64,000 nt of DNA from Euwallacea fornicatus (GCF_040115645.1 NW_027096062.1:1-64000), one strand, 5' to 3'. Shown: positions 1 through 13,700, numbered from the stretch's first letter. Notes: generated from the letters alone by a model not told the origin. Made by a program: numbers and translations.

Positions 1-339
1 TCTATTTTTAAGTTCAGTATTGTTAAGAATGACGGAAATAGCACGAAATCGTACGATTTACTCGATTTGGTCAAAAAGTGCCGCTTCTATTAGAGCCAAA
101 TTGACGATTTGCCGTTTAAGGCCTTATTATGCTTATTTTGCTAAAAGGAAACGATTTGAACAAAATTGGTTGTAGCGTTTGCGAGATATCGTCAAATTGT
201 ACGATTTGGCCAAAAAGTGCCGCTTCTATTAGAGCCAAATTGACGATTTGCCGTTTAAGGTCTTATTATGCTTATTTTGCCAAAAGGAGACGATTTGAAC
301 AAAATTGGTTGTAGCGTTGGCGAAATAACGCCAAATCGT

Positions 340-437
340 GGTTTTCGGGCAATTTCCCACGAAACTCGCCGATTTCACGGGTTTGACTATTTTTATGCTC
401 AGTATTGTTAGGAATGACGGAAATAGCACGAAATCGT
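340..437 (+). repeat. 98-bp insert of a 246-bp composite monomer (first complete example)
   Basis: The insert begins GGTTTTCGGG and ends GCACGAAATCGT. It interrupts the monomer exactly between AAATCGT and ACGATTT, the two halves of a 14-bp palindrome, and ends with a second copy of AAATCGT, so 91 bp of unique sequence lies between 7-bp direct repeats. A further 9 bp (a second ACGATTT after AC) brings the gain to 107 bp, giving 246. Other array 1 inserts start at 4200, 5002, 5387, 6328, 6712, 7511, 8869, 9671, 10056, 11414, 13189, 13574, 14374, 15454, 16256, 16641, 17721, 18245, 19325, 19710 and 21068. A partial one occupies about 1-51. Confidence 0.9.
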
Positions 438-929
438 ACGATTTACACGATTTGGTCAAAAAGTGCCGTTTCTATTAGAGCCAAATTGACGATTTGCCGT
501 TTAAGGCCTTATTATGCTTATTTTGCCAAAATGAGACGATTTGAACAAAATTGGTTGTAGCGTTTGCGAGATATCGCCAAATTGTACGATTTGGACAAAA
601 AGTGCCGCTTCTATTAGAGCCAAATTGACGATTTGCCGTTTAAGGCCTTATTATGCTTATTTTGCCAAAATGAGACGATTTGAACAAAATTGGTTGTAGC
701 GTTTGCGAGATATCGTCAAATTGTACGATTTGGACAAAAAGTGCCGCTTCTATTAGAGCCAAATTGACGATTTGCCGTTTAAGGCCTTATTATGCTTATT
801 TTGCCAAAATGAGACGATTTGAACAAAATTGGTTGTAGCGTTTGCGAGATATCGCCAAATTGTACGATTTGGACAAAAAGTGCCGCTTCTATTAGAGCCA
901 AATTGACGATTTGCCGTTTAAGGCCTTAT

Positions 930-2760
930 TATGCTTATTTTGCCAAAAGGAGACGATTTGAACAAAATTGGTTGTAGCGTTGGCGAAATATCGCCAAATC
1001 GTACGATTTGGCCAAAAAGTGCCGCTTCTATTAGAGCCAAATTGACGATTTGCCGTTTAAGGCCTTATTATGCTTATTTTGCCAAAAGGAGACGATTTGA
1101 ACAAAATTGGTTGTAGCGTTGGCGAGATAACGCCAAATCATAAGATTTGGCAAAAAAGTGCCGCTTCTATTAGAGCCCAATTGACGATTTGCCGTTTAAG
1201 GCCTTATTATGCTTATTTTGCCAAAAGGAGACGATTTGAACAAAATTGGTTGTACCGTTTGCGAGATATCGCCAAATAGTACGATTTGGCCAAAAAGTGC
1301 CGCTTCTATTAGAGCCAAATTGACGATTTGCCGTTTAAGGCCTTATTATGCTTATTTTGCCAAAAGGAGACGATTTGAACAAAATTGATTGTAACGTTGG
1401 CGAGATAACGCCAAATCATAAGATTTGGCAAAAAAGTGCCGCTTCTATTAGAGCCAAATTGACGATTTGCCGTTTAAGGCCTTATTATGCTTATTTTGCC
1501 AAAAGGAGACGATTTGAACAAAATTGGTTGTAGCGTTGGCGAAATATCGCCAAATTGTACGATTTGGCCAAAAATTGCCGCTTCTATTAGAGCCAAATTG
1601 ACGACTTGTGGTTTAAGGCCTTATTATGGTTATTTTGCCAAAAGGAGACGATTTGAACAAAATTGGTTGTACCGTTGGCGAGATAACGCCAAATCATAAG
1701 ATTTGGCAAAAAAGTGCCGCTTCTATTAGAGCCAAATTGACGATTTGCCGTTTAAGGCCTTATTATGCTTATTTTGCCAAAAGGAGACGATTTGAACAAA
1801 ATTGATTGTAGCGTTGGCGAGATAACGCCAAATCATAAGATTTGGCAAAAAAGTGCCGCTTCTATTAGAGCCAAATTGACGATTTGCCGTTTAAGGCCTT
1901 ATTATGCTTATTTTGCCAAAAGGAGACGATTTGAACAAAATTGGTTGTAGCGTTGGCGAAATATCGCCAAATTGTACGATTTGGCCAAAAATTGCCGCTT
2001 CTATTAGAGCCAAATTGACGATTTGTGGTTTAAGGCCTTATTATGGTTATTTTGCCAAAAGGAGACGATTTGAACAAAATTGGTTGTACCGTTGGCGAGA
2101 TAACGCCAAATCATAAGATTTGGCAAAAAAGTGCCGCTTCTATTAGAGCCAAATTGACGATTTGCCGTTTAAGGCCTTATTATGCTTATTTTGCCAAAAG
2201 GAGACGATTTGATCAAAATTGGTTGTAGCGTTGGCGAAATATCGCCAAATTGTACGATTTGGCCAAAAAGTGCCGCTTCTATTAGAGCCAAATTGACGAT
2301 TTGCCGTTTAAGGCCTTATTATGCTTATTTTGACAAAAGGAGACGATTTGAACAAAATTGATTGAGGCGTTTGCGAGATAACGCCAAATCGTAAGATTTG
2401 GACAAAAAGTGCCGCTTCTATTAGAGCCAAATTGACGATTTGCCGTTTAAGGCCTTATTATGCTTATTTTGCCAAAAGGAGACGATTTGAACAAAATTGG
2501 TTGTAGCGTTTGCGAGATATCGCCAAATTGTACGATTTGGCCAAAAAGTGCCGCTTCTATTAGAGCCAAATTGACGATTTGCCGTTTAAGGCCTTATTAT
2601 GCTTATTTTGCCAAAAGGAGACGATTTGAACAAAATTGATTGTAGCGTTGGCGAGATAACGCCAAATCATAAGATTTGGCAAAAAAGTGCCGCTTCTATT
2701 AGAGCCAAATTGACGATTTGCCGTTTAAGGCCTTATTATGCTTATTTTGCCAAAAGGAGA
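930..2760 (+). repeat. Satellite segment duplicated 20.6 kb away; carries the empty integration site
   Basis: Monomer variants from about 930 to 2760 match, in the same order, those at 21519-22765 continuing at 30180-30763 beyond the retrotransposon. The offset is 20589 bp before the element and 28003 bp after it, a difference of 7414 bp, which is the element plus one 4-bp target duplication. Shared rare markers include GATCAAAATT (2208 and 30212) and GATTGAGGCG (2367 and 30362). I saw only isolated substitutions between the copies. Position 2172-2179 (AAGGCCTT) is therefore the unoccupied equivalent of the integration site. Confidence 0.85.
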
Positions 2761-4129
2761 CGATTTGAACAAAATTGGTTGTACCGTTGGCGAGATAACG
2801 CCAAATCATAAAATTTGGCAAAAAAGTGCCGCTTCTATTAGAGCCAAATTGACGATTTGCCGTTTAAGGCCTTATTATGCTTATTTTGCCAAAAGGAGAC
2901 GATTTGAACAAAAGTGGTTGTAGCGTTTGCGAGATAACGCCAAATTGTACGATTTGGCCAAAAAGTGCCGCTTCTATTAGAGCCAAATTGACGATTTGCC
3001 GTTTAAGGCCTTATTATGCTTATTTTGCCAAAAGGAGACGATTTGAACAAAATTGGTTGTACCGTTTGCGAGATATCGCCAAATTGTACGATTTGGCCAA
3101 AAAGTGCCGCTTCTATTAGAGCCAAATTGACGATTTGCCGTTTAAGGCCTTATTATGCTTATTTTGACAAAAGGAGACGATTTGAACAAAATTGATTGTA
3201 GCGTTTGCGAGATAACGCCAAATCGTAAGATTTGGACAAAAAGTGCCGCTTCTATTAGAGCCAAATTGACGATTTGCCGTTTAAGGCCTTATTATGCTTA
3301 TTTTGCCAAAAGGAGACGATTTGAACAAAATTGGTTGTAGCGTTTGCGAGATATCGCCAAATTGTACGATTTGGCCAAAAAGTGCCGCTTCTATTAGAGC
3401 CAAATTGACGATTTGCCGTTTAAGGCCTTATTATGCTTATTTTGACAAAAGGAGACGATTTGAACAAAATTGATTGTAGCGTTTGCGAGATAACGCCAAA
3501 TCGTAAGATTTGGACAAAAAGTGCCGCTTCTATTAGAGCCAAATTGACGATTTGCCGTTTAAGGCCTTATTATGCTTATTTTGCCAAAAGGAGACGATTT
3601 GAACAAAATTGGTTGTAGCGTTTGCGAGATATCGCCAAATTGTACGATTTGGCCAAAAAGTGCCGCTTCTATTAGAGCCAAATTGACGATTTGTCGTTTA
3701 AGGCCTTATTATGCTTATTTTGCCAAAAGGAGACGATTTGAACAAAATTGGTTGTAACGTTTGCGAGATAACGCCAAATCGTAAGATTTGGAGAAAAAGT
3801 GCCGCTTCTATTAGAACCAAATTGACGATTTGCCGTTTAAGGCCTTATTATGCTTATTTTGCCAAAAGGAGACGATTTGAACAAAATTGGTTGTAGCGTT
3901 TGCGAGATAACGCCAAATCGTAAGATTTGGACAAAAAGTGCCGCTTCTATTAGAACCAAATTGACGATTTGCCGTTTAAGGCCTTATTATGCTTATTTTG
4001 CCAAAAGGAGACGATTTGAACAAAATTGGTTGTAGCGTTGGCGAAATATCGCCAAATTGTACGATTTGGACAAAAAGTGCCGCTTCTATTAGAGCCAAAT
4101 TGACGATTTGCCGTTTAAGGCCTTATTAT

Positions 4130-6250
4130 GCTTATTTTGCCAAAAGGAGACGATTTGAACAAAATTTTTTGTAGCGTTGGCGAAATAATGCCAAATCGTG
4201 GTTTTCGGGCAATTTCCGACGAAACTCGCCGATTTCACGGATTTGACTATTTTTATGCTCAGTATTGTTAGGAATGACGGAAATAGCACGAAATCGTACG
4301 ATTTACACGATTTGGTTAAAAAGTGCTGCTTCTATTAGAGCCAAATTGACGATTTGCCGTTTAAGGCCTTATTATGCTTATTTTGCCAAAAGGAGACGAT
4401 TTGAACAAAATTGGTTGTAGCGTTTGCGAGATATCGCCAAATTGTACGATTTGGCCAAAAAGTGCCGCTTCTATTAGAGCCAAATTGACGATTTGCCGTT
4501 TAAGGCCTTATTATGCTTATTTTGCCAAAAGGAGACGATTTGAACAAAATTGGTTGTAACGTTTGCGAGATAACGCCAAATCGTAAGATTTGGACAAAAA
4601 GTGCCGCTTCTATTAGAACCAAATTGACGATTTGCCGTTTAAGGCCTTATTATGCTTATTTTGCCAAAAGGAGACGATTTGAACAAAATTGGTTGTAGCG
4701 TTTGCGAGATATCGCCAAATTGTACGATTTGGTCAAAAAGTGCCGCTTCTATTAGAGCCAAATTGACGATTTGCCGTTTAAGGCCTTATTATGCTTATTT
4801 TGCCAAAAGGAGACGATTTGAACAAAATTGGTTGTAGCGTTTGCGAGATATCGTCAAATTGTACGATTTGGCCAAAAAGTGCCGCTTCTATTAGAGCCAA
4901 ATTGACGATTTGCCGTTTAAGGCCTTATTATGCTTATTTTGCCAAAAGGAGACGATTTGAACAAAATTGGTTGTAGCGTTGGCGAAATAACGCCAAATCG
5001 TGGTTTTCGGGCAATTTCCGACGAAACTCGCCGATTTCACGGATTTGACTATTTTTATGCTCAGTATTGTTAGGAATGACGGAAATAGCACGAAATCGTA
5101 TGATTTACTCGATTTGGTCAAAAAGTGCCGCTTCTATTAGAGCCAAATTGACGATTTGCCGTTTAAGGCCTTATTATGCTTATTTTGCCAAAAGGAGACG
5201 ATTTGAACAAAATTGGTTGTAGCGTTTGCGAGATATCGTCAAATTGTACGATTTGGCCAAAAAGTGCCGCTTCTATTAGAGCCAAATTGACGATTTGCCG
5301 TTTAAGGCCTTATTATGCTTATTTTGCCAAAAGGAGACGATTTGAACAAAATTGGTTGTAGCGTTGGCGAAATAACGCCAAATCGTGGTTTTCGGGCAAT
5401 TTCCGACGAAACTCGCCGATTTCACGGATTTGACTATTTTTATGCTCAGTATTGTTAGGAATGACGGAAATATCACGAAATCGTACGATTTACACGATTT
5501 GGTTAAAAAGTGCTGCTTCTATTAGAGCCAAATTGACGATTTGCCGTTTAAGGCCTTATTATGCTTATTTTGCCAAAAGGAGACGATTTGAACAAAATTG
5601 ATTGTAGCGTTTGCGAGATAACGCCAAATCGTAAGATTTGGACAAAAAGTGCCGCTTCTATTAGAGCCAAATTGACGATTTGCCGTTTAAGGCCTTATTA
5701 TGCTTATTTTGACAAAAGGAGACGATTTGAACAAAATTGATTGTAGCGTTTGCGAGATAACGCCAAATCGTAAGATTTGGACAAAAAGTGCCGCTTCTAT
5801 TAGAGCCAAATTGACGATTTGCCGTTTAAGGCCTTATTATGCTTATTTTGCCAAAAGGAGACGATTTGAACAAAATTGGTTGTAGCGTTTGCGAGATATC
5901 GCCAAATTGTACGATTTGGCCAAAAAGTACCGCTTCTATTAGAGCCAAATTGACGATTTGTCGTTTAAGGCCTTATTATGCTTATTTTGCCAAAAGGAGA
6001 CGATTTGAACAAAATTGGTTGTAACGTTTGCGAGATAACGCCAAATCGTAAGATTTGGAGAAAAAGTGCCGCTTCTATTAGAACCAAATTGACGATTTGC
6101 CGTTTAAGGCCTTATTATGCTTATTTTGCCAAAAGGAGACGATTTGAACAAAATTGGTTGTAGCGTTTGCGAGATAACGCCAAATCGTAAGATTTGGACA
6201 AAAAGTGCCGCTTCTATTAGAACCAAATTGACGATTTGCCGTTTAAGGCC
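4130..6250 (+). repeat. Segment repeated at +11254 bp (about 15384-17504)
   Basis: Successive monomer variants and composite units here correspond one to one with those at +11254 bp. Composite inserts at 4200, 5002 and 5387 pair with 15454, 16256 and 16641. A rare ACAAAATTTTTTG variant occurs at 4160 and 15414. Correspondence stops near 6256, where this copy passes directly into a composite unit while the other copy has another simple monomer first. This looks like unequal exchange or segmental duplication within the array. Confidence 0.75.
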
Positions 6251-9200
6251 TTATTATGCTTATTTTGCCAAAAGGAGACGATTTGAACAAAATTGGTTAT
6301 AGCGTTGGCGAAATAACGCCAAATCGTGGTTTCGGGCAATTTCCGACGAAACTCGCCGATTTCACGGATTTGACTATTTTTAAGCTCAGTATTGTTAAGA
6401 ATGACGGAAATAGCACGAAATCGTATGATTTACTCGATTTGGTCAAAAAGTGCCGCTTCTATTAGAGCCAAATTGACGATTTGCCGTTTAAGGCCTTATT
6501 ATGCTTATTTTGCCAAAAGGAAACGATTTGAACAAAATTGGTTGTAGCGTTTGCGAGATATCGTCAAATTGTACGATTTGGCCAAAAAGTGCCGCTTCTA
6601 TTAGAGCCAAATTGACGATTTGCCGTTTAAGGTCTTATTATGCTTATTTTGCCAAAAGGAGACGATTTGAACAAAATTGGTTGTAGCGTTGGCGAAATAA
6701 CGCCAAATCGTGGTTTTCGGGCAATTTCCCACGAACTCGCCGATTTCACGGGTTTGACTATTTTTATGCTCAGTATTGTTAGGAATGACGGAAATAGCAC
6801 GAAATCGTACGATTTACACGATTTGGTCAAAAACTGCCGCTTCTATTAGAACCAAATTGACGATTTGCCGTTTAAGGTCTTATTATGCTTATTTTGCCAA
6901 AAGGAGACGATTTGAACAAAATTGGTTGTAGCGTTTGCGAGATAACGCCAAATCGTAAGATTTGGACAAAAAGTGCCGCTTCTATTAGAGCCAAATTGAC
7001 GATTTGTCGTTTAAGGCCTTATTATGCTTATTTTGCCAAACTGAGACGATTTGAACAAAATTGGTTGTAGCGTTGGCGAAATATCGCCAAATTGTACGAT
7101 TTGGCCAAAAAGTGCCGCTTCTATTAGAGCCAAATTGACGATTTGCCGTTTAAGGCCTTATTATGGTTATTTTGCCAAAGGAGACGATTTGAACAAAATT
7201 GGTTGTAGTGTTTGCGAGATAACGCCAAATCGTAAGATTTGAACAAAAAGTGCCGCTTCTATTAGAGCCAAATTGACGATTTGCCGTTTAAGGCCTTATT
7301 ATGCTTATTTTGCCAAAAGGAGACGATTTGAACAAAATTGGTTGTAGCGTTTGCGAGATATCGCCGAATTGTACGATTTGGCCAAAAAGTGCCGCTTCTA
7401 TTAGAGCCAAATTGACGATTTGTCGTTTAAGGCCTTATTATGCTTATTTTGCCAAAAGGAGACGATTTGAACAAAATTATTTGTAGCGTTGCGAAATAAT
7501 GCCAAATCGTGGTTTTCGGGCAATTTCCGACGAAATTCGCCGATTTCACGGATTTGACTATTTTTATGCTCAGTATTGTTAGGAATGACGGAAATAGCAC
7601 GAAATCGTACGATTTACACGATTTGGTTAAAAAGTGCTGCTTCTATTAGAGCCAAATTGACGATTTGCCGTTTAAGGCCTTATTATGCTTATTTTGCCAA
7701 AAGGAGACGATTTGAACAAAATTGGTTGTAGCGTTTGCGAGATATCGCCAAATTGTACGATTTGGCCAAAAAGTGCCGCTTCTATTAGAGCCAAATTGAC
7801 GATTTGCCGTTTAAGGCCTTATTATGCTTATTTTGCCAAAAGGAGACGATTTGAACAAAATTGGTTGTAACGTTTGCGAGATAACGCCAAATCGTAAGAT
7901 TTGGACAAAAAGTGCCGCTTCTATTAGAACCAAATTGACGATTTGCCGTTTAAGGCCTTATTATGCTTATTTTGCCAAAAGGAGACGATTTGAACAAAAT
8001 TGGTTGTAGCGTTTGCGAGATATCGCCAAATTGTACGATTTGGCCAAAAAGTGCCGCTTCTATTAGAGCCAAATTGACGATTTGCCGTTTAAGGCCTTAT
8101 TATGCTTATTTTGCCAAAAGGAGACGATTTGAACAAAATTGGTTGTAGCGTTGGCGAAATATCGCCAAATTGTACGATTTGGCCAAAAAGTGCCGCTTCT
8201 ATTAGAGCCAAATTGACGATTTGCCGTTTAAGGCCTTATTATGGTTATTTTGCCAAAAGGAGACGATTTGAACAAAATTGGTTGTAGCGTTTGCGAGATA
8301 ACGCCAAATCGTAAGATTTGAACAAAAAGTGCCGCTTCTATTAGAGCCAAATTGACGATTTTCCGTTTAAGGCCTTATTATGCTTATTTTGCCAAAAGGA
8401 GACGATTTGAACAAAATTGGTTGTAGCGTTTGCGAGATATCGCCGAATTGTACGATTTGGCCAAAAAGTGCCGCTTCTATTAGAGCCAAATTGACGATTT
8501 GCCGTTTAAGGCCTTATTATGCTTATTTTGCCAAAAGGAGACGATTTGAACAAAATTGGTTGTAGCGTTGGCGAAATATCGCCAAATTGTACGATTTGGC
8601 CAAAAAGTGCCGCTTCTATTAGAGCCAAATTGACGATTTGCCGTTTAAGGCCTTATTATGCTTATTTTGCCAAAAGGAGACGATTTGAACAAAATTGGTT
8701 GTAGCGTTTGCGAGATATCGTCAAATTGTACGATTTGGCCAAAAAGTGCCGCTTCTATTAGAGCCAAATTGACGATTTGCCGTTTAAGGCCTTATTATGC
8801 TTATTTTGCCAAAAGGAGACGATTTGAACAAAATTGGTTGTAGCGTTGGCGAAATAACGCCAAATCGTGGTTTTCGGGCAATTTCCGACGAAACTCGCCG
8901 ATTTCACGGATTTGACTATTTTTATGCTCAGTATTGTTAGGAATGACGGAAATATCACGAAATCGTACGATTTACACGATTTGGTTAAAAAGTGCTGCTT
9001 CTATTAGAGCCAAATTGACGATTTGCCGTTTAAGGCCTTATTATGCTTATTTTGCCAAAAGGAGACGATTTGAACAAAATTGATTGTAGCGTTTGCGAGA
9101 TAACGCCAAATCGTAAGATTTGGACAAAAAGTGCCGCTTCTATTAGAGCCAAATTGACGATTTGCCGTTTAAGGCCTTATTATGCTTATTTTGACAAAAG

Positions 9201-10785
9201 GAGACGATTTGAACAAAATTGATTGTAGCGTTTGCGAGATAACGCCAAATCGTAAGATTTGGACAAAAAGTGCCGCTTCTATTAGAGCCAAATTGACGAT
9301 TTGCCGTTTAAGGCCTTATTATGCTTATTTTGCCAAAAGGAGACGATTTGAACAAAATTGGTTGTAGCGTTTGCGAGATAACGCCAAATCGTAAGATTTG
9401 GACAAAAAGTGCCGCTTCTATTAGAACCAAATTGACGATTTGCCGTTTAAGGCCTTATTATGCTTATTTTGCCAAAAGGAGACGATTTGAACAAAATTGG
9501 TTGTAGCGTTGGCGAAATATCGCCAAATTGTACGATTTGGACAAAAAGTGCCGCTTCTATTAGAGCCAAATTGACGATTTGCCGTTTAAGGCCTTATTAT
9601 GCTTATTTTGCCAAAAGGAGACGATTTGAACAAAATTGGTTATAGCGTTGGCGAAATAACGCCAAATCGTGGTTTTCGGGCAATTTCCGACGAAACTCGC
9701 CGATTTCACGGATTTGACTATTTTTAAGCTCAGTATTGTTAAGAATGACGGAAATAGCACGAAATCGTATGATTTACTCGATTTGGTCAAAAAGTGCCGC
9801 TTCTATTAGAGCCAAATTGACGATTTGCCGTTTAAGGCCTTATTATGCTTATTTTGCCAAAAGGAAACGATTTGAACAAAATTGGTTGTAGCGTTTGCGA
9901 GATATCGTCAAATTGTACGATTTGGCCAAAAAGTGCCGCTTCTATTAGAGCCAAATTGACGATTTGCCGTTTAAGGTCTTATTATGCTTATTTTGCCAAA
10001 AGGAGACGATTTGAACAAAATTGGTTGTAGCGTTGGCGAAATAACGCCAAATCGTGGTTTTCGGGCAATTTCCCACGAAACTCGCCGATTTCACGGGTTT
10101 GACTATTTTTATGCTCAGTATTGTTAGGAATGACGGAAATAGCACGAAATCGTACGATTTACACGATTTGGTCAAAAACTGCCGCTTCTATTAGAACCAA
10201 ATTGACGATTTGCCGTTTAAGGTCTTATTATGCTTATTTTGCCAAAAGGAGACGATTTGAACAAAATTGGTTGTAGCGTTTGCGAGATAACGCCAAATCG
10301 TAAGATTTGGACAAAAAGTGCCGCTTCTATTAGAGCCAAATTGACGATTTGTCGTTTAAGGCCTTATTATGCTTATTTTGCCAAACTGAGACGATTTGAA
10401 CAAAATTGGTTGTAGCGTTGGCGAAATATCGCCAAATTGTACGATTTGGCCAAAAAGTGCCGCTTCTATTAGAGCCAAATTGACGATTTGCCGTTTAAGG
10501 CCTTATTATGGTTATTTTGCCAAAAGGAGACGATTTGAACAAAATTGGTTGTAGTGTTTGCGAGATAACGCCAAATCGTAAGATTTGAACAAAAAGTGCC
10601 GCTTCTATTAGAGCCAAATTGACGATTTGCCGTTTAAGGCCTTATTATGCTTATTTTGCCAAAAGGAGACGATTTGAACAAAATTGGTTGTAGCGTTTGC
10701 GAGATATCGCCGAATTGTACGATTTGGCCAAAAACTGCCGCTTCTATTAGAACCAAATTGACGATTTGCCGTTTAAGGTCTTATT

Positions 10786-13700
10786 ATGCTTATTTTGCCA
10801 AAAGGAGACGATTTGAACAAAATTGGTTGTAGCGTTTGCGAGATAACGCCAAATCGTAAGATTTGGACAAAAAGTGCCGCTTCTATTAGAGCCAAATTGA
10901 CGATTTGTCGTTTAAGGCCTTATTATGCTTATTTTGCCAAACTGAGACGATTTGAACAAAATTGGTTGTAGCGTTGGCGAAATATCGCCAAATTGTACGA
11001 TTTGGCCAAAAAGTGCCGCTTCTATTAGAGCCAAATTGACGATTTGCCGTTTAAGGCCTTATTATGGTTATTTTGCCAAAAGGAGACGATTTGAACAAAA
11101 TTGGTTGTAGTGTTTGCGAGATAACGCCAAATCGTAAGATTTGAACAAAAAGTGCCGCTTCTATTAGAGCCAAATTGACGATTTGCCGTTTAAGGCCTTA
11201 TTATGCTTATTTTGCCAAAAGGAGACGATTTGAACAAAATTGGTTGTAGCGTTTGCGAGATATCGCCGAATTGTACGATTTGGCCAAAAAGTGCCGCTTC
11301 TATTAGAGCCAAATTGACGATTTGTCGTTTAAGGCCTTATTATGCTTATTTTGCCAAAAGGAGACGATTTGAACAAAATTATTTGTAGCGTTGGCGAAAT
11401 AATGCCAAATCGTGGTTTTCGGGCAATTTCCGACGAAATTCGCCGATTTCACGGATTTGACTATTTTTATGCTCAGTATTGTTAGGAATGACGGAAATAG
11501 CACGAAATCGTACGATTTACACGATTTGGTTAAAAAGTGCTGCTTCTATTAGAGCCAAATTGACGATTTGCCGTTTAAGGCCTTATTATGCTTATTTTGC
11601 CAAAAGGAGACGATTTGAACAAAATTGGTTGTAGCGTTTGCGAGATATCGCCAAATTGTACGATTTGGCCAAAAAGTGCCGCTTCTATTAGAGCCAAATT
11701 GACGATTTGCCGTTTAAGGCCTTATTATGCTTATTTTGCCAAAAGGAGACGATTTGAACAAAATTGGTTGTAACGTTTGCGAGATAACGCCAAATCGTAA
11801 GATTTGGACAAAAAGTGCCGCTTCTATTAGAACCAAATTGACGATTTGCCGTTTAAGGCCTTATTATGCTTATTTTGCCAAAAGGAGACGATTTGAACAA
11901 AATTGGTTGTAGCGTTTGCGAGATATCGCCAAATTGTACGATTTGGCCAAAAAGTGCCGCTTCTATTAGAGCCAAATTGACGATTTGCCGTTTAAGGCCT
12001 TATTATGCTTATTTTGCCAAAAGGAGACGATTTGAACAAAATTGGTTGTAGCGTTGGCGAAATATCGCCAAATTGTACGATTTGGCCAAAAAGTGCCGCT
12101 TCTATTAGAGCCAAATTGACGATTTGCCGTTTAAGGCCTTATTATGGTTATTTTGCCAAAAGGAGACGATTTGAACAAAATTGGTTGTAGCGTTTGCGAG
12201 ATAACGCCAAATCGTAAGATTTGAACAAAAAGTGCCGCTTCTATTAGAGCCAAATTGACGATTTTCCGTTTAAGGCCTTATTATGCTTATTTTGCCAAAA
12301 GGAGACGATTTGAACAAAATTGGTTGTAGCGTTTGCGAGATATCGCCGAATTGTACGATTTGGCCAAAAAGTGCCGCTTCTATTAGAGCCAAATTGACGA
12401 TTTGCCGTTTAAGGCCTTATTATGCTTATTTTGCCAAAAGGAGACGATTTGAACAAAATTGGTTGTAACGTTTGCGATATAACGCCAAATCGTAAGATTT
12501 GGACAAAAAGTGCCGCTTCTATTAGAGCCAAATTGACGATTTGCCGTTTAAGGCCTTATTATGCTTATTTTGCCAAAAGGAGACGATTTGAACAAAATTG
12601 GTTGTAGCGTTTGCGAGATATCGCCAAATTGTACGATTTGGCCAAAAAGTACCGCTTCTATTAGAGCCAAATTGACGATTTGTCGTTTAAGGCCTTATTA
12701 TGCTTATTTTGCCAAAAGGAGACGATTTGAACAAAATTGGTTGTAACGTTTGCGAGATAACGCCAAATCGTAAGATTTGGAGAAAAAGTGCCGCTTCTAT
12801 TAGAACCAAATTGACGATTTGCCGTTTAAGGCCTTATTATGCTTATTTTGCCAAAAGGAGACGATTTGAACAAAATTGGTTGTAGCGTTTGCGAGATAAC
12901 GCCAAATCGTAAGATTTGGACAAAAAGTGCCGCTTCTATTAGAACCAAATTGACGATTTGCCGTTTAAGGCCTTATTATGCTTATTTTGCCAAAAGGAGA
13001 CGATTTGAACAAAATTGGTTGTAGCGTTGGCGAAATATCGCCAAATTGTACGATTTGGACAAAAAGTGCCGCTTCTATTAGAGCCAAATTGACGATTTGC
13101 CGTTTAAGGCCTTATTATGCTTATTTTGCCAAAAGGAGACGATTTGAACAAAATTGGTTATAGCGTTGGCGAAATAACGCCAAATCGTGGTTTTCGGGCA
13201 ATTTCCGACGAAACTCGCCGATTTCACGGATTTGACTATTTTTAAGCTCAGTATTGTTAAGAATGACGGAAATAGCACGAAATCGTATGATTTACTCGAT
13301 TTGGTCAAAAAGTGCCGCTTCTATTAGAGCCAAATTGACGATTTGCCGTTTAAGGCCTTATTATGCTTATTTTGCCAAAAGGAAACGATTTGAACAAAAT
13401 TGGTTGTAGCGTTTGCGAGATATCGTCAAATTGTACGATTTGGCCAAAAAGTGCCGCTTCTATTAGAGCCAAATTGACGATTTGCCGTTTAAGGTCTTAT
13501 TATGCTTATTTTGCCAAAAGGAGACGATTTGAACAAAATTGGTTGTAGCGTTGGCGAAATAACGCCAAATCGTGGTTTTCGGCAATTTCCCACGAAACTC
13601 GCCGATTTCACGGGTTTGACTATTTTTATGCTCAGTATTGTTAGGAATGACGGAAATAGCACGAAATCGTACGATTACACGATTTGGTCAAAAACTGCCG

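Noticed and set aside
5002..5099. CENP-B box in the composite insert
   Set aside because: The minus strand reads TTCGTCGGAA, close to the first half of the box, but the second half (CGGG spacing) does not fit. There is no reason to call a CENP-B site.
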